NCBI RefSeq assembly: GCF_023065955.2
Contig: NW_026622797.1
Span: 58,339,689 to 58,403,688, forward strand
Reading direction: 5' to 3'
Length of the DNA: 64,000 bases
Origin: Ursus arctos
Lineage: Eukaryota > Chordata > Mammalia > Carnivora > Ursidae
In this document: positions 1 to 12,419 of the stretch, piece after piece
Position numbering within the stretch: the first letter of the stretch is position 1
Layout of the letters: each line of letters starts with the position of its first letter
Position numbers and translations under genes: made by a program
The notes under the pieces: generated by a model
The model's database searches: none
Told to the model about the DNA's origin: nothing
What the model saw: only the letters and a program-made list of their open reading frames with translations

Positions 1-1047
1 ATAGTAACTGGACTTCTAAATAGATTTTGATGAAGTAAATTGAACAGGAAGTACCCATCTCGGCCTTGAAAAATGAAATCCACAGTCTTAATTCAGGAGA
101 CTCGCTATCTGAAATCTTTCCAGAAGAGATTTCCCTAGTGCATCTCTAGCCTTGATATGGAGAGAATACTCTGATTCTTAGCGACTAGTTATTTCAAAAT
201 GCAGGCTTTATAATTATTCAGTTATGGTGAGGTGGCCAGGTCAGGAGACAGTTGCAGCTGAAAAGATAGTTTGTTACATACAGTTCTGAAGAGGAGCCAT
301 GCAGGGCCACATGGGGAAGCACCAGGGTTGGTCAGGAGGCAGAAGGAGTGAGGAGAAGAGCCCAATAAAGGAGGTGATTGGGTATGGGCTTTGGATTGGT
401 TGGTTTGGATATGAGAGGCATACTTACGTTGTTTATTATATCTAGGAATTTGCTAGTTCTGGCTGAAGCCTTCTCTATAATGTCAGCAAGGCCCTGGGTG
501 TCAAAGTATCAGAATACAGACATGCTTAATACACTAGTAATTAAAGAAATGTCAGTATGGGAGAAGGAAGAAATACCACCTTACCTTAATCCAAGTTAAA
601 TATGCTGTTGGCCATATTCAAATCTTATCCCAAATACTTTCTAACACCCTCTTACTGAAATGCCCAGTGGTTCCGACGATACGTGATCTCCTTTCACTAC
701 AATGAGTAATGACCCATTTGTTTCAACTACAGGTGTGTTTCTGGTGTTCTTTGGCTCTAGGGCATTGACATAAGTCGCTATAGTCCGTCTCCTTCCCAGC
801 TCCCAAAATTTTGTTGCAAGTGTCACCTCCCCTATTCTTTGTCCTTGTAAGTGTGTGCTTTTTTAAAAAATCCCTTTCATTTCAGTGAAGTTTTGGAAAG
901 GAGTATAGAGGCACCCTTGTCACCAGAGTTTAATTTCTTTTTTATCATTTTTCGAAAATTCAAAAATCTTTATAAATGTTAACTCTGTTATGTGGTATAT
1001 AATGTATAAAATGGAATTTTACAAATGAATTATTATATTTTATACAG

Positions 1048-1145
1048 AAAAGAAAGCAGAAGGGGTTTACACTAATGCCAGGAAGCAATTGCTCATTTCT
1101 GCTGTTCCAGCTATCCTAATTCTCCATCTTAAAAGATTCCATCAG
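1048..1145 (+). CDS. USP45: USP45 coding exon (LKRF box)
   Basis: Acceptor tttatacag precedes it and donor gtaaaa follows. The first two bases finish a codon; the frame then reads [31 protein letters not shown] and ends at phase 0. LxLHLKRF is the conserved strand of the USP fold upstream of the His box. Confidence 0.92.
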
Positions 1146-4100
1146 GTAAAAGTCCCTTTAGTAGCACTGTAGTAATTTTGCCATGTGTTGTGCAGAGCCC
1201 TACGTCTTGTAAAATTGTGTCAAGGATTAGACAGTGACTTGTTTAATTAAAAAATTCGTCATAAGGGGTTTACTGCTTTTTTATCCATAATAGTTTACAA
1301 GACTTTTCTAATTAAAATGGTTTAATTCATAATACTGTATTCGATGATTTAGGTGGTAGGAACCTAAGTGTGTGTGTGTGTGTGTGTGTTCGTGTGTGTG
1401 TTCACGCACATGTGCATGGGAAAGAGAGAGAATGAAAAATAAAGTTTATTTAGAATCCTTAGAAGCAGGGAAATAGCAAAGTGCACATAGCTTTCGGAGC
1501 TGTCATGATCCCAGTGGGGTAAGTGGGCTGGGCATGGTTGGCTTGGACTAAAATGCAAAAAGGGGGGGCGCCTGGGTGGCACAGCGGTTAAGCGTCTGCC
1601 TTTGGCTCAGGGCGTGATCCTGGCGTTATGGGATCGAGCCCCACATCAGGCTCCTCCGCTATGAGCCTGCTTCTTCCTCTCCCACTCCCCCTGCTTGTGT
1701 TCTCTCTCTCGCTGGCTGTCTCTATCTCTGTCGAATAAATAAATAAAATCTTTAAAAAAAAATAAAAAATAAAAATAAAATGCAAAAAGGGCTACAAAAT
1801 GCAAATGTAGGGACTCTACAGTGAGAGGGAACCTCAATGTTTTTAACATGTCAGGTTTTTCTCTATGCTTGTTTTTTTTTTTTTTTAAAGATTTTATTTA
1901 TTTGGCAGAGAGAGAGAGTCAGTGAGAGAGGGAACACAGCAGGGGGAGTGGGAGAGGAAGAAGCAGGCTCCCAGCGGAGGAGCCTGATGTGGGGCTCGAT
2001 TCCAGGACCCTGGGATCACGCCCTGAGCCGAAGGCAGATGGTTAATGACTGAGCCACCCAGGCGCCCCTCTGTGCTTGGTTTTAATCCAATGCCTGTCTA
2101 CTTTTTTTGTTTTGTTTTTTTGCATTTGATGTAATGATTTTAAAGTTTCTCTGAAAGAATAAATAAGTGAAATACTAAAACATTTTGGAAAAAGTTAGAA
2201 TGGGTGAATTTTTTGGACACCAGTTTAAAAATAAAACCAAATAATTAAAACAGTATGGTCAAGACTGTCAATAAATAAAACATGAGTATTATTTAAAACT
2301 CTTGTTACAGGGGCACCTGGGTGGCACAGCGGTTAAGCGTCTGCCTTCGGCTCAGGGCGTGATCCCGGCGTTATGGGATCGAGCCCCACATCAGGCTCCT
2401 CTGCTATGAGCCTGCTTCTTCCTCTCCTACTCCCCTTGCTTGTTCCCTGTCTCGCTGGCTGTCTCTATCTCTGTCAAATAAATAAATAAAATCTTTAAAA
2501 AAAAAAAAAACTCTCGTTACAATAAAGGAAGAATCTCAAATCATTTGGGAAGGAGGTGGATTATTTTATTTTTACGTTTATTTCTAAGTAATCCCCACAC
2601 CCAATGTGGGCTCAAACTCACGACTCCAGGATCAACCCCAAGATCAAGAGTCGCTTGCTCCTCCAACTGAGCCAGCCAGGCACCCCACAGGGTGGATTAT
2701 TTGATAAAGGATTTAGGAAAAAGAGCTGAAATAAAAAATATAAAGCTTTCCTCAATTCCATGTATCAATACTGTGTTCAGATAAATATTTTAACTGTATG
2801 AAACAAATCTTCAAAAGACTAGAAGAAAACTTAAATGAATATTAATCTGACCTCTGGGAGGAAGATTTTCTTTTTTTTTTTTCTTTCTTTCCTTTTCTTT
2901 TTTTGAGTGGGCAGCAAAGCAAGGTTTATTTAGTGATAGCAAAGTGATAGATAGTACAAAGCTCCCAAGGAGGGAGGGGACCGGAGGGGGTTGCTTGGGA
3001 GGAAGATTTTCTATGTATAAAACCCATGAAAGAAATCTCAAGGAAAAGATTAGGAGTTTTGATTATATATCTGCAACATTTCAGGTGGGCCATAGGTAGG
3101 CAGGAAGAGATTTTTCTCTACATACCCCCATCCATATCCACAGAAAAATCAGGCTAAATTCTTGATTTTTGATAGCCAACAATATAGAAACTCAGTGGAA
3201 GTGAAATGGCCATGGAGAGCAGAAGCGGATGTCTTGTGTCTCATTACGTGAGAATGCCGAGTGAAGGGTGTGTATGTGCAGTTCCTCTGAACAAGATAGG
3301 GTCATGTCAGAGCTGAGACGCCGATTTCATGATGTACCACAGTTATTTTATATTTGGTACTGCATCTCAATTTAGGAACTTAAAGAATTCATGCCCTCAA
3401 AAGGAAGTATTTACAGACTAATGAATAATCTAAAACTTACATTATCAGTTTTGGACTGTTCGTTAGTCATGTTTTTATAGCTATTAAAAAAACTAACTTC
3501 TAGGATTCTTCTTTTGGTTTTATTAACAATGATTTAGATTAATTGTTTGTTGCATTAAAAGTTATTTTTTGGTCTTTTTAAGGCTGGCTTGAGTCTTCGA
3601 AAAGTAAACAGACATGTGGATTTTCCACTTACGCTTGATTTAGCACCATTCTGTTCTGCTACTTGTAAGGTATAGTATGTTATTAAGATGTTTAATTGAC
3701 TTGTAAATAATATGCTTAAAAGCGTTAGGCCATTCATTCATTCATTCATTCAGCTTCCCTGAAAGGGAATTTTATAGTTAGTGAAGTTAAATCCATAATG
3801 TGGAACATTCAACACACTGAATGACTTTTGTCCTTTGGGAGACAGAATAGGGGACATTTGGAAAGCTGTGTAAACCATGAGGCGCAGTGGTCAGGAACAT
3901 CAGTGCTGCTTGTCAGTGCTCCTAGAAGCAGATAGTTGCAGAGAGGTTGCAGATCTCGTGGCCTCTCCTCTTCCTTGTGAATGATGTGCTTACTCGTCAA
4001 GTTTCAGCAGTTGTGGAGTTCATTCTCTTTTGTGAGTCAGTATACTAGTGCATTGTTTTTCATGCTATTTCATGTACACTACTAAAGATAGTGTACTTGT

Positions 4101-7100
4101 CAGCTGAGTATGATACTTTAAAATTGATAATACTTTCATAATTCAATATAGAACATAGACTGGTTTATAATTGCTTGTATTTATATGTAAGACCTGTGTA
4201 GGTGAAACCAATGACTTTGTATTCCTTGAGGGAACCACATGTTATGGGGAAACATTGTTCTGTTCATGATTACTTGTTAGCAGTCTAGGTTTTGTGGTAT
4301 GTAATGGAATGCTTTTTGAACTTAATATTTCCAATACATTGATTAATCAAAACAAAAATATCTTAAAAGCAGCTATTTGGTAGATCCAATTTATCTGCTG
4401 TAAAATACAAGCACTATCAATTGTTAACACTCCGTATTCATAGAATTTGCTACAAGTGGTAAACAAAAGGAAATTTATTTTTTGATTTTTAATTTTTTAA
4501 AAGATTTTATTTGACAGAGAGACAGCCAGCGAGAGAGGGAACACAAGCAGGGGGAGTGGGAGAGGAGAAGCAGGCTTCCCGCGGAGCAGGGAGCCCAATG
4601 GTGGGCTGGATTCCAGGGCCCTGGGATCCTGACCTGAGCTGAAGGCAGACGCTTAATGGCTGAGCCCCGAGGCGCCCCACAAAAGGAAATTTAACAAGCT
4701 TTGTATTAAATTTATAGAAACACATTTTTAAAAGGTACTTTATAAGGAGGATTTCCAACATACACAAAAGTAGAACAGTACAATGAACCTATGTAACACC
4801 CATCACCTAGCTCTAAAACCTTGGGTACATGGCCAGTCCTACCACGTCCACATGCTTACCTACTACTTCCTATATTATTTTGAAGCAAATATTAGACATT
4901 ATTTCATTCATAAATATTTTTCTATGTATCTATAAAAGATAATAATCACTCCCCCCCTTTTTAAGAACATAACCACTATACTGCTTTCACACTTAAAAAA
5001 AAAATCAGCACTCATTCCTTCATATCATCTAATGTATATATTTCCAGTTGTCTCACGAATGAACTTTTAAAAATGATTTAGTATCCAAGTAAGGGCTACA
5101 CATTATGATTGAATAATTCATCTAGTCTCTCTTTTTTTTTTTTTTTTTTAAGATTTTATTTATTTATTTGACAGAGATAGAGACAGCCAGCGAGAGAGGG
5201 AACACAAGCAGGGGGAGTGGGAGAGGAAGAAGCAGGCTCATAGCGGAAGAGCCTGATGTGGGGCTCGATCCCATAACACCGGGATCACGCCCTGAGCCGA
5301 AGGCAGACACTTAACCGCTATGCCACCCAGGCACCCCTCATCTAGTCTCTTAATGTACAGTTCCCCTCTCCCATCTCTCTCCTCTTCTCTCCCTTGCAAT
5401 TTATTTTAAGAAACTGAATCATCTTTCTGTTAGTTTCCATAGTTTAGATTTTGATGATTCTTCCCCTGTTCTCTTTATTTCCTCCGAATAGATAGTTGGC
5501 TTTTAAGAGGCTTGAACAGATACAGGTTTGATGCTCTTTTGTTCTCCCTGCTAAGGCTATTTTATAGGGCATGTTGATTTTTTTTTTATCAGGTAGCACA
5601 TAATGCCACTTATCTTTCTTTCTGTGATATTAGCAAGCAGTGATGCTCAAATGCTAGATTGATGAGTTCATTAAGACTTAAAGAATGGTGATGATGATAT
5701 TTTAAATCTGTCATTCCTTCTTCATTGATTAGCTGGAGCACTTTTATACAGAGAGAAATTCCTTTAATCTATTTAGTTATCTTATAATATAGTTTTTATA
5801 GAAAAGCTGGATAAATGTTTGATTCTTTACCTGCTCCCCTTTTGACGTGACCTTAGTGGTTTCTCTCTGAACGATTATGCTGCCAGCTGAAATATATTAT
5901 TCACCTGTTTAATTTTTAAATTTTCATTTTAGGCATTGCTTTTTAAATTTAAGCTTAAATGTTTAAAATTTTACTAAATACATAAAATATTTACATAGTT
6001 CCAAAATCAAATGTATCAAATGTATAAAACAAGGTGAATTCAGATAAATATAGCTTTTCTTCTCCATGTCCATTCCACCTCTTTCTTCCCTCCTTTTATA
6101 TATAAACCATTTAAAAAATTGTTTATTCCTCTGTAACTTTTAAAAATATAAGCCGATAGATATGTATACATGCATCTTCACTCTTAAATAATCACAGCTT
6201 ACAATATGTATCCTTTTTTTCTACCGCACTCTTAACATTATATCCTGGAGATTATTTCATAGCAGTATTTTGAGATAGTCTGCACCCTGTTTTTCAAGCA
6301 GCATAACACTCAATGCATCATAATTTATGCAACCAGTTCCCAATTTAATGGGGATCTATTTATTTGGGTTTTTTCCAGTTTCTTTTTAATCAAAGTGTAA
6401 TTGACATGCCATTTTATGATTCAACATTTATATACCTTATAAAGTGATCATGATAAATCTAGCTACCATCTGTCACCATACAAAGTTGTTACAATGTTAT
6501 TACCTATATTCCATGTACTGTACATTATATCCCCATGTCTCCAGTTTTTTGATATTACAAATATTTCTGCAGTTAATAGTAACTAGTTTGTAATTACAAT
6601 ATTTTATAATTATTATTTGAAATAATAACTAGTAGCATGTCTTTTTACGTTTTGCTCATATACCTGTAAGATAGAATCCTACAAATAGGATTGATAAATC
6701 CAGGAGTAATCCAGGAGTAATACCTGTGTAATTTAGCTAGATAACATGAAATACGTCTGCATAGGGGCTATACCCCTTTGTGTTCCTACAGGCAATGTGT
6801 GTGAGTACTCTTTTCCCTGCAGCCCAGCCAACAGAGAATGTTGTCAGGCTTTTGCATTTTTGCCAGTCTAATACATGCGGAAACACATCTCAGTGTTGTT
6901 TTAACAATGTGTTTTTCTTAGTTTAAGCAGAACATACATTTGACTTATTTTTCCTTATTATAATATTTCACTAAATAATTACTAATTTCAGTTTTTTCTT
7001 TGTCTCAAAGAATGTAAGTGTGGGAGATAAAGTTCTCTATGGTCTCTATGGCGTAGTGGAACATAGTGGCTCAATGAGAGGAGGTCACTACACGGCTTAT

Positions 7101-8015
7101 GTGAAAGTGAGACCACCCTCCAGGAAATTATTGGAGTATATCACTGGAAAGACATATGTACCTGGTATGGCATCCTAAGTTTATGTTATTCCTAAAAACG
7201 AATGTATTCTTCCTTTTCTGGAAGAGGTAAGCTGTTTCATGGATACCGCAAGTGGATTCACTTTGTTAAGGTTAAGTGAGAAATACTTTTAAGAGTGCTT
7301 AAAGAACCTTAAATATCATAAGCCTGTACCCTTCTAGATGATGTGAAGCGACACATTGTTTTTCAGGGTGTTGAGTCATTGCGTATTGCGGTGGACTGGC
7401 ATTTTGTTTAACAACACCGAAAGTTTTTGAAGATCTACCAGGTCCTCAGAATAGAGTTAGGATTCAAAATTTGCAGACTTTGCCTAGGGATCAGCAAGCT
7501 GACTTTGTTTTTTCTTTTTATTTCAGCGGAAATGATTCTTAAATCATTTATTTAAGAAATAAATACTTACAAAGCAAATATTTTACAAGTCTATCTAATA
7601 TTTCACTAGATATTTAAAGCGAAGTGATACCAATATTAATGCTTTGAAACAGTTAGTTGATTTTGGAAGATGTTTAACACAAGAAGAAATGCACCACTAA
7701 CATAACATAATAAAAAATTATTACAAAAAAATAAAATAAAGGACCGATTTAAAAAAAAAAAGAAGAAACGCACCAATAAGATCTAGCATTAGATAAAATA
7801 TAGTTTGTGATGAATGTGTTGTTGTTTATAATGTAGAATAAGAGCATACTTACTGTAAAATTATACTTCTTTTTGTCTTGTTAGATGTGAAAGAACCTGA
7901 CAGTGAGTCGGCAGGCCAGTGGGTCCACGTTAGTGACACTTGTGTGCAAGTGGTTCCAGAATCAAGAGCGCTTAGTGCACAAGCATACCTTCTTTTTTAT
8001 GAAAGAATATTATAA
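1048..8015 (+). CDS. USP45: USP45, ubiquitin carboxyl-terminal hydrolase 45 (3' part of gene, last four coding exons)
   Basis: Cysteine protease of the USP family that removes ubiquitin from substrates; USP45 is known as a deubiquitinase of ERCC1 in DNA repair. Only the C-terminal part of the catalytic domain is in the window, about 155 residues in exons 1048-1145, 3583-3669, 7011-7164 and 7885-8015, joined in frame through GT-AG introns. Visible signatures are the LILHLKRFH box, the catalytic-His box GGHYTAYVK with the [11 protein letters not shown] context, and QWVHVSDT, which carries the acidic member of the triad, followed by the USP end [15 protein letters not shown] and a TAA stop. The Cys box and zinc finger must lie upstream of the window. 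Gene identity rests on my recollection of the human protein end, which agrees almost throughout; the segment between VRPPSRK and ESAGQW is more divergent. PNISR follows on the same strand about 7.9 kb later. Confidence 0.93.
1565..1776 (+). mobile_element. Can-SINE (SINEC), full length
   Basis: Head gggcgcctgggtggcacagc, CT-rich body, tail aataaataaataaaatc then A-rich. Flanked by a perfect 15-base TSD aaaatgcaaaaaggg (1550-1564 and 1777-1791), showing an intact insertion. Confidence 0.93.
1872..2068 (-). mobile_element. Can-SINE (SINEC)
   Basis: Reverse orientation: poly-T, aagattttatttattt, and ending gccacccaggcgcccc. Near-perfect TSD ctctatgcttg / ctctgtgcttg. Confidence 0.92.
2311..2508 (+). 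mobile_element. Can-SINE (SINEC)
   Basis: Head ggggcacctgggtggcacag, tail aataaataaataaaatc plus A run. TSD aaactcttgttaca / aaactctcgttaca. Confidence 0.93.
2566..2688 (-). mobile_element. Can-SINE fragment, diverged
   Basis: Ends gagccagccaggcacccca in reverse orientation; short and diverged, with gtggattatt repeated on both sides as the likely TSD. Confidence 0.75.
2873..2996 (-). mobile_element. Short processed retrocopy with A tail, LTR-like 3' end
   Basis: A T-rich tract (2873-2905) followed by about 90 bases, enclosed by an exact 16-base duplication gggaggaagattttct (2857-2872 and 2997-3012). On the minus strand it reads as a transcript end: ...ctatcactaaataaacct..., then ctgcccactc and the A-rich tail. 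This resembles the R-region end of a retroviral LTR transcript, copied by the L1 machinery. The source family is not identified. Confidence 0.7.
3583..3669 (+). CDS. USP45: USP45 coding exon
   Basis: 29 whole codons between acceptor ctttttaag and donor gtatag. It reads [19 protein letters not shown] then [10 protein letters not shown]. The 'V.FP..LDLAPFC' pattern is the usual USP segment after the LKRF box. Confidence 0.92.
4478..4678 (-). mobile_element. Can-SINE (SINEC)
   Basis: Reverse orientation with the ending gaggcgccccac; TSD acaaaaggaaattta on both sides. Confidence 0.9.
4740..5860 (-). mobile_element. Old L1 (L1M-type) fragment, 3' part
   Basis: Sequence of the antisense L1 UTR style (aagtagaacagtacaatgaacc, cacccatcacctagctc, atctagtctcttaatgtac). 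Split by the SINE at 5131-5337. Diverged; the subfamily cannot be set. Confidence 0.6.
5131..5337 (-). mobile_element. Can-SINE (SINEC)
   Basis: Poly-T, aagattttatttatttattt, ending ccacccaggcacccc; perfect TSD tcatctagtctct (5118-5130 and 5338-5350). Confidence 0.93.
6010..6890 (-). mobile_element. Old L1 fragments, antisense, one nested
   Basis: Antisense L1 3' sequence (ggagattatttcatagcagt, gccagtctaatacatg) with a second L1 3' end inside at about 6390-6540 (tcaaagtgtaattgacatgc, ctaccatctgtcaccata). Confidence 0.6.
7011..7164 (+). CDS. USP45: USP45 coding exon with catalytic His box
   Basis: Acceptor tgtctcaaag, donor gtatgg, phase 0 in and +1 out. It encodes [20 protein letters not shown] followed by [12 protein letters not shown]; the His of GGHYTAY is the general base of the USP triad. 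The last third ([15 protein letters not shown]) differs from the human segment as I remember it. Confidence 0.93.
7885..8015 (+). CDS. USP45: USP45 terminal coding exon with stop codon
   Basis: Acceptor cttgttag. The leading G from the previous exon gives GAT, then [42 protein letters not shown] and TAA at 8013-8015. The Asp after WVHVS is the expected triad acid position. The run A-Y-L-L-F-Y is the standard last strand of USP domains. Confidence 0.93.
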
Positions 8016-8570
8016 TTATCTGTTAATAATTCATGGTAATGATTATTTAGATCACTTTTGTTTAAATGCTGCAACGGTAACCATAATATGTAACGTGCCT
8101 TTGTAGTCTTTTCTCTTCTGTAGGAATAGCAGGTCCCTCAAATGCCCCTGAAGATTTTTACCATTTTGGTGAATCCTTTTAAAGTAAATTAAATTTGCTC
8201 GATGCTTTCAAATTTATATTCTTAAAATAAATGTAAACACATGTTTTTAAGGAATATTTGTCCTGGAAAAAAAAAAGGCAGAATTTGCAGCATAAAGGAA
8301 ACCGCCCCTTACAACATGGCTTATTACTATGAGCATTCAGAAATGATGCTGGCCAATCAAATTGTTCCTTAAAACAGTGTTTACCAAATGTGAGTTGCAT
8401 ACCACCTTTCTGATTTCATATATATGTATATATATCTCCTGTGCCATTGTTTACTTTTTATTTTTAACCCTAGTTTTTAGCCTTACATTTTTAAACATGG
8501 CCTTGTTTTGAGCATATTTACATTTTATGTGCTAGTTATATTAATTCTAATAAACATTTAAATATGTAAC
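8016..8570 (+). other. USP45: USP45 3' untranslated region (proximal form)
   Basis: AT-rich sequence after the USP45 stop with no coding signal. AATAAA hexamers lie at 8226-8231 and 8549-8554, so cleavage could fall near 8250 or 8575. The true end cannot be set from sequence; a more distal site near 11.86 kb is also possible. Confidence 0.5.
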
Positions 8571-9196
8571 TATTGAAGAAAAATTGTTCATCCATGTAGC
8601 ACTCCACTTAAAATCATCTCAGGGCTGGCCAGTGGTGTCCATATACCACTATGTGGGAAACATCGGTATAACGTACACTTAACACAGTGGGCACAGTGAC
8701 CTCATCATATTCTGTGTGATTCAACCATATAAAAAGATACCACTGTAGCTTCAGTAGTAGGGTTCTACAAATAATTTATTGATTAGCTTATTGCTTTGAG
8801 GTTTTGAGAACTAGAAAAATACTGAAATATGTCATCAATGTATTATTTGCAGCCTATTCATAATGGCGTTGAGGATGATTTGCATGTGATTAGCCAAGGT
8901 CAAAATATAATTATTGATAATTGTAATATGCAGAATTGGTAAATAGAAGTTGTTAATCCATATGGGACCATTGGATACTTTGAAATATAAATTGCCGAAT
9001 TATATTTGTAAATGGTAGAGAATTATATTCTTCTTATACTTGACAGGGAAATATAATTTTCTAGTTCTGTAGGTCAGTAAATATTAATTGTGGTTTTGGG
9101 GTTTGAGATCACTTTTTGTCATCAACAAGCATCATTAATAAGTTCAAGTGGGTTTAGCTTGTATTTTAATGGGGTGTAAAGTTGGCATTTCAGATT

Positions 9197-9393
9197 TTTT
9201 TTTTTTAAAGATTTTATTTATTTATTTAACAGAGATAGAGACAGCCAGCGAGAGAGGGAACACAGCAGGGGGAGTGGGAGAGGAAGAAGCAGGCTCACGG
9301 TGGAGGAGCCTGATGTGGGGCTCGATCCCATAACGCCCGGATCACGCCCTGAGCCGAAGGCAGACGCTTAACCGCTGTGCCACCAGGTGCCCC
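9197..9393 (-). mobile_element. Can-SINE (SINEC)
   Basis: Poly-T start, reverse head gtgccaccaggtgcccct; TSD ggcatttcagatttt at 9184 and 9395. Confidence 0.93.
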
Positions 9394-10257
9394 TGGCATT
9401 TCAGATTTTAAATAAACAATAGCAAAAATATGCTAGTAGTTTACCACCCCCCAAAAATACAAATTATTAAGCTGTCAAAACTTGGCATGAAAATATTACT
9501 ATTAGGCTTAAATTTTAAAAAAATGATGGCTACTTGGGTCTGACATTACTGAATCAAAACACATACCTGCATGGTTCAAGCATCCTAATCATTAGTGCCA
9601 ACACATCATACTACAGGCAGCTACTGGCTAAGTGCCTAGTTCCGGTTCATTTTCCTCTTGGGAAGGAAGGATAAGAATAGGGGCTGTAGATAACGTGTGG
9701 AAATACTTAACCAAGCCTCTGACCCTTCTTAACATTTACGGTCATATAACATTGTCAAGTTTACCAGTGCTGCTTTTTGATATGTGGCTAAGTGGAATTG
9801 TGATTAGTGTTAAAGATGGTAATAATATTATAAAACTCAGAGCTTAAAAATGTCATTGCACAAATTCTATTTTTAAGGTATTGAAATTTGAAATAATAAT
9901 GTTTTCTTGATTTTTAATGTGAAATGATGGAGAAATATATCTTTATAAATTAATCTGCAAACTCAGGTTGTGTCCTGTAAAAAGTAGTTTAAACTGTTTA
10001 AATTAGACCGTGTTTTATATTTATTTGTAATCCATTAACATTGAAGTTTTAGTACCAGAGCAGTGATTTTTTTTTTTTGAAAAATATTAGCTAAATCTCT
10101 TGATTCAAGTTAGCCATATCGGTAATGACAATTACCATCCTTTCCCCCAAATGTACATATTAAGTCACCTCATTTTTCTTCTAAGAAAGATACCATTATG
10201 AGGCACGTATTTTTCATTGGGTGGTCACTTGCTTCTTGTTTCATTGATAGATGAATA

Positions 10258-10315
10258 GACAAAAGAAAAAGAGTGAGAGAAAGAAGGAAAGAAAGGGAAA
10301 GGAAGAAAAAACGAT
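10258..10315 (+). repeat. Purine-rich (GA) low-complexity tract
   Basis: Nearly pure A/G run (agaaaaagagtgagagaaag and so on), typical of a degenerate GGAA/GAAA microsatellite. Confidence 0.8.
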
Positions 10316-10589
10316 AGGAAACAAACAAGAGCGTTCTTTTCTGTTGCCTCTTGGCTTTATCCTTACACAGCTAAAGTCAGAGATGGTGAGATAGGTAAGG
10401 GCAGGAATCAGGGAAAGTGCCTAGTCCTCTTTTCATTAATAGGATGCCAGGAAATGCACCAGTGCTTTATTTATCAGAGGAGACTTTTTGAGCTTTATTC
10501 TGAGTACCAGTAAAGATTGATTTTTTTCATTGAGTGATATATTGTAGCTTTAGAACATTACCTCAGTACTCAAGTACTACAGTAGTTTT

Positions 10590-10662
10590 TATACTCAACA
10601 TTTATTCAGTAAATATATATTTTTTGAACACCTGCTATGGGTCAGGCACTGTGCTAACAGTA
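10590..10662 (-). mobile_element. MIR 3' fragment
   Basis: Reads aacatttattcagtaaatat, then gaacacctgctatgggtcag and gcactgtgctaacag, the reverse complement of the MIR 3' end. Confidence 0.6.
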
Positions 10663-12419
10663 TTTTAACATGTTTTAAAATGGAGAGGCCTATATATGTT
10701 TTAGACATTATTCCAGAAGTAACATGCAAAGAGATACTTTATTTTCATTTCATTGTAAAAGAGCAAAGTCTGAAATCTATTTTTTTATGGCCTAGAGTTT
10801 ATGAATATTTTTCAGGGTCTGCTGGTAATGGAGTAAATTTGATTTTGATACCTAAGAATTTCCTAAAATAGATTTGTAATAGGGAAAGTATGTTAAGTTG
10901 CACCTGGGCCTACATTAAAATTTTTGTTTTTATTCTGAACATTGTGAAAGCACATTTGCAGGGGTACTAAATTGTGAAGCTGCTATAATAACAATAGTTT
11001 CTAGATGACCTCAGGAAACCATACAAATAAGTGAGATATGTTTACAGATTCTCGAAACAACTACCATAGCATTTGGCCAAATGAGTTTAAGAAGTAAAAC
11101 AGAAGTGTCACTAGCTGTATTTAGAAACTGGTTTACAGGGTATGTCTAACCCCAGTTTCCTCTGGTTTTTCCTATTTAAAACAATACAATTTTGATTATG
11201 TATCAATTATGGGAATATTTTTGGCATAACCAAATATATGTCTGTATTTAAGATTTTGTTATTTAATGTATTTAAAACAGATGTGAAAACCACACATTTT
11301 TTGGGTGGCAAGGACAGCTGGTAGTTGCTGTCAGTTCTAAGAGTAGTTGATCTCCGTTTTCTTATTTTAAATGCTCCAACAGAGCTATTTTACTATATAT
11401 AATAGCTCTTAGCTCGCATGTGTGATGATTTTAGTGATCTTATACAATAGCTGAATAAAATTTCCTCAAGATTAAGTTGTGAAATGTATCACTTTCACCC
11501 AATTTTTATAGTACAAAATACCATTCTGCCTACTTTTCCTAAATTCATAATTTATCTGCATGTTACCTGATCAAATAAGCTTAAACCAAATACGTTATGT
11601 GCAATAAAATTGAGCCTGTATATATTATCTAGTGCATTAAGAAAGATGATTTTTAGATATTTAAAATGTTTTGGTTCATGGAGAAATCATCAATTCAGAT
11701 CTGTTTAAAAGATAGAGGACTATATTTTTAATTTTGAGTAATGCTGGTTATATAGCATTCCAACTGTTTTATCTTTAGGTTTTTTTTTTTTTTGTAGTGT
11801 TTTTAGAAAATAGCTATGTAACTTATTGAGCATTATTTTGATGTTACTGTATAAAAATGCATAATAAATATTTAATTTTTCTTTGTTTTACAATTGGTCG
11901 TGGAGTTTTTGCAATGCACATTATTGATCTTTTATTTATTGACACTGTATTTGCTTACCTAGCTATATTCAAAATACCCTTCGCATTTTAGAAATTCATT
12001 ATTTCAGAACAAAATATATGTCACTTTCACTCAAATTTCTGTATCTACCAAGGGTGAATCTTCCTCCTTTCAGATGTTTCTCAAAATGTTTGGATTATTT
12101 AGACAGAATAATTTATCAGGAAATATTTTGTCTTAGACCATCTTTCATTTGTTCAATAATTTAATAAGTATTCATTGAAGCTATGAACTGGGGGTGGAAG
12201 GTTTTAATTCTGGGGCTCTCTCTTCACTTTTGCTAATGACAGTGTAGAGGTTGGCAAGGGATATCTTGACAGTCATATAGTCTCAGAAAAGCATATAACC
12301 CAGATTTTTGTATGTAATTTCAGAGGTTCATGGACTCCCCCATGCCCAAAGCCATTTTCATACATTTTTAAAGTTGCACTCAAGCAGAAATACCCAAAAT
12401 GTTTGCATTCCAATATGTA

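Larger units (their letters stand above)
1146..7010 (+). other. USP45: USP45 introns between the first three visible coding exons
   Basis: Repeat-rich: six SINEC copies, a TG microsatellite at 1371-1390, a short retrocopy at 2.87 kb, and antisense L1M sequence at 4.74-5.86 and 6.0-6.9 kb, split by exon 3583-3669. No further exon recognised. Bases 1-1047 belong to the preceding intron and hold nothing I can name. Confidence 0.6.

Noticed and set aside
378..599. 73-residue ORF near the left edge as a possible USP45 exon
   Set aside because: Its sequence does not resemble any USP region, and no acceptor/donor pair bounds it convincingly.
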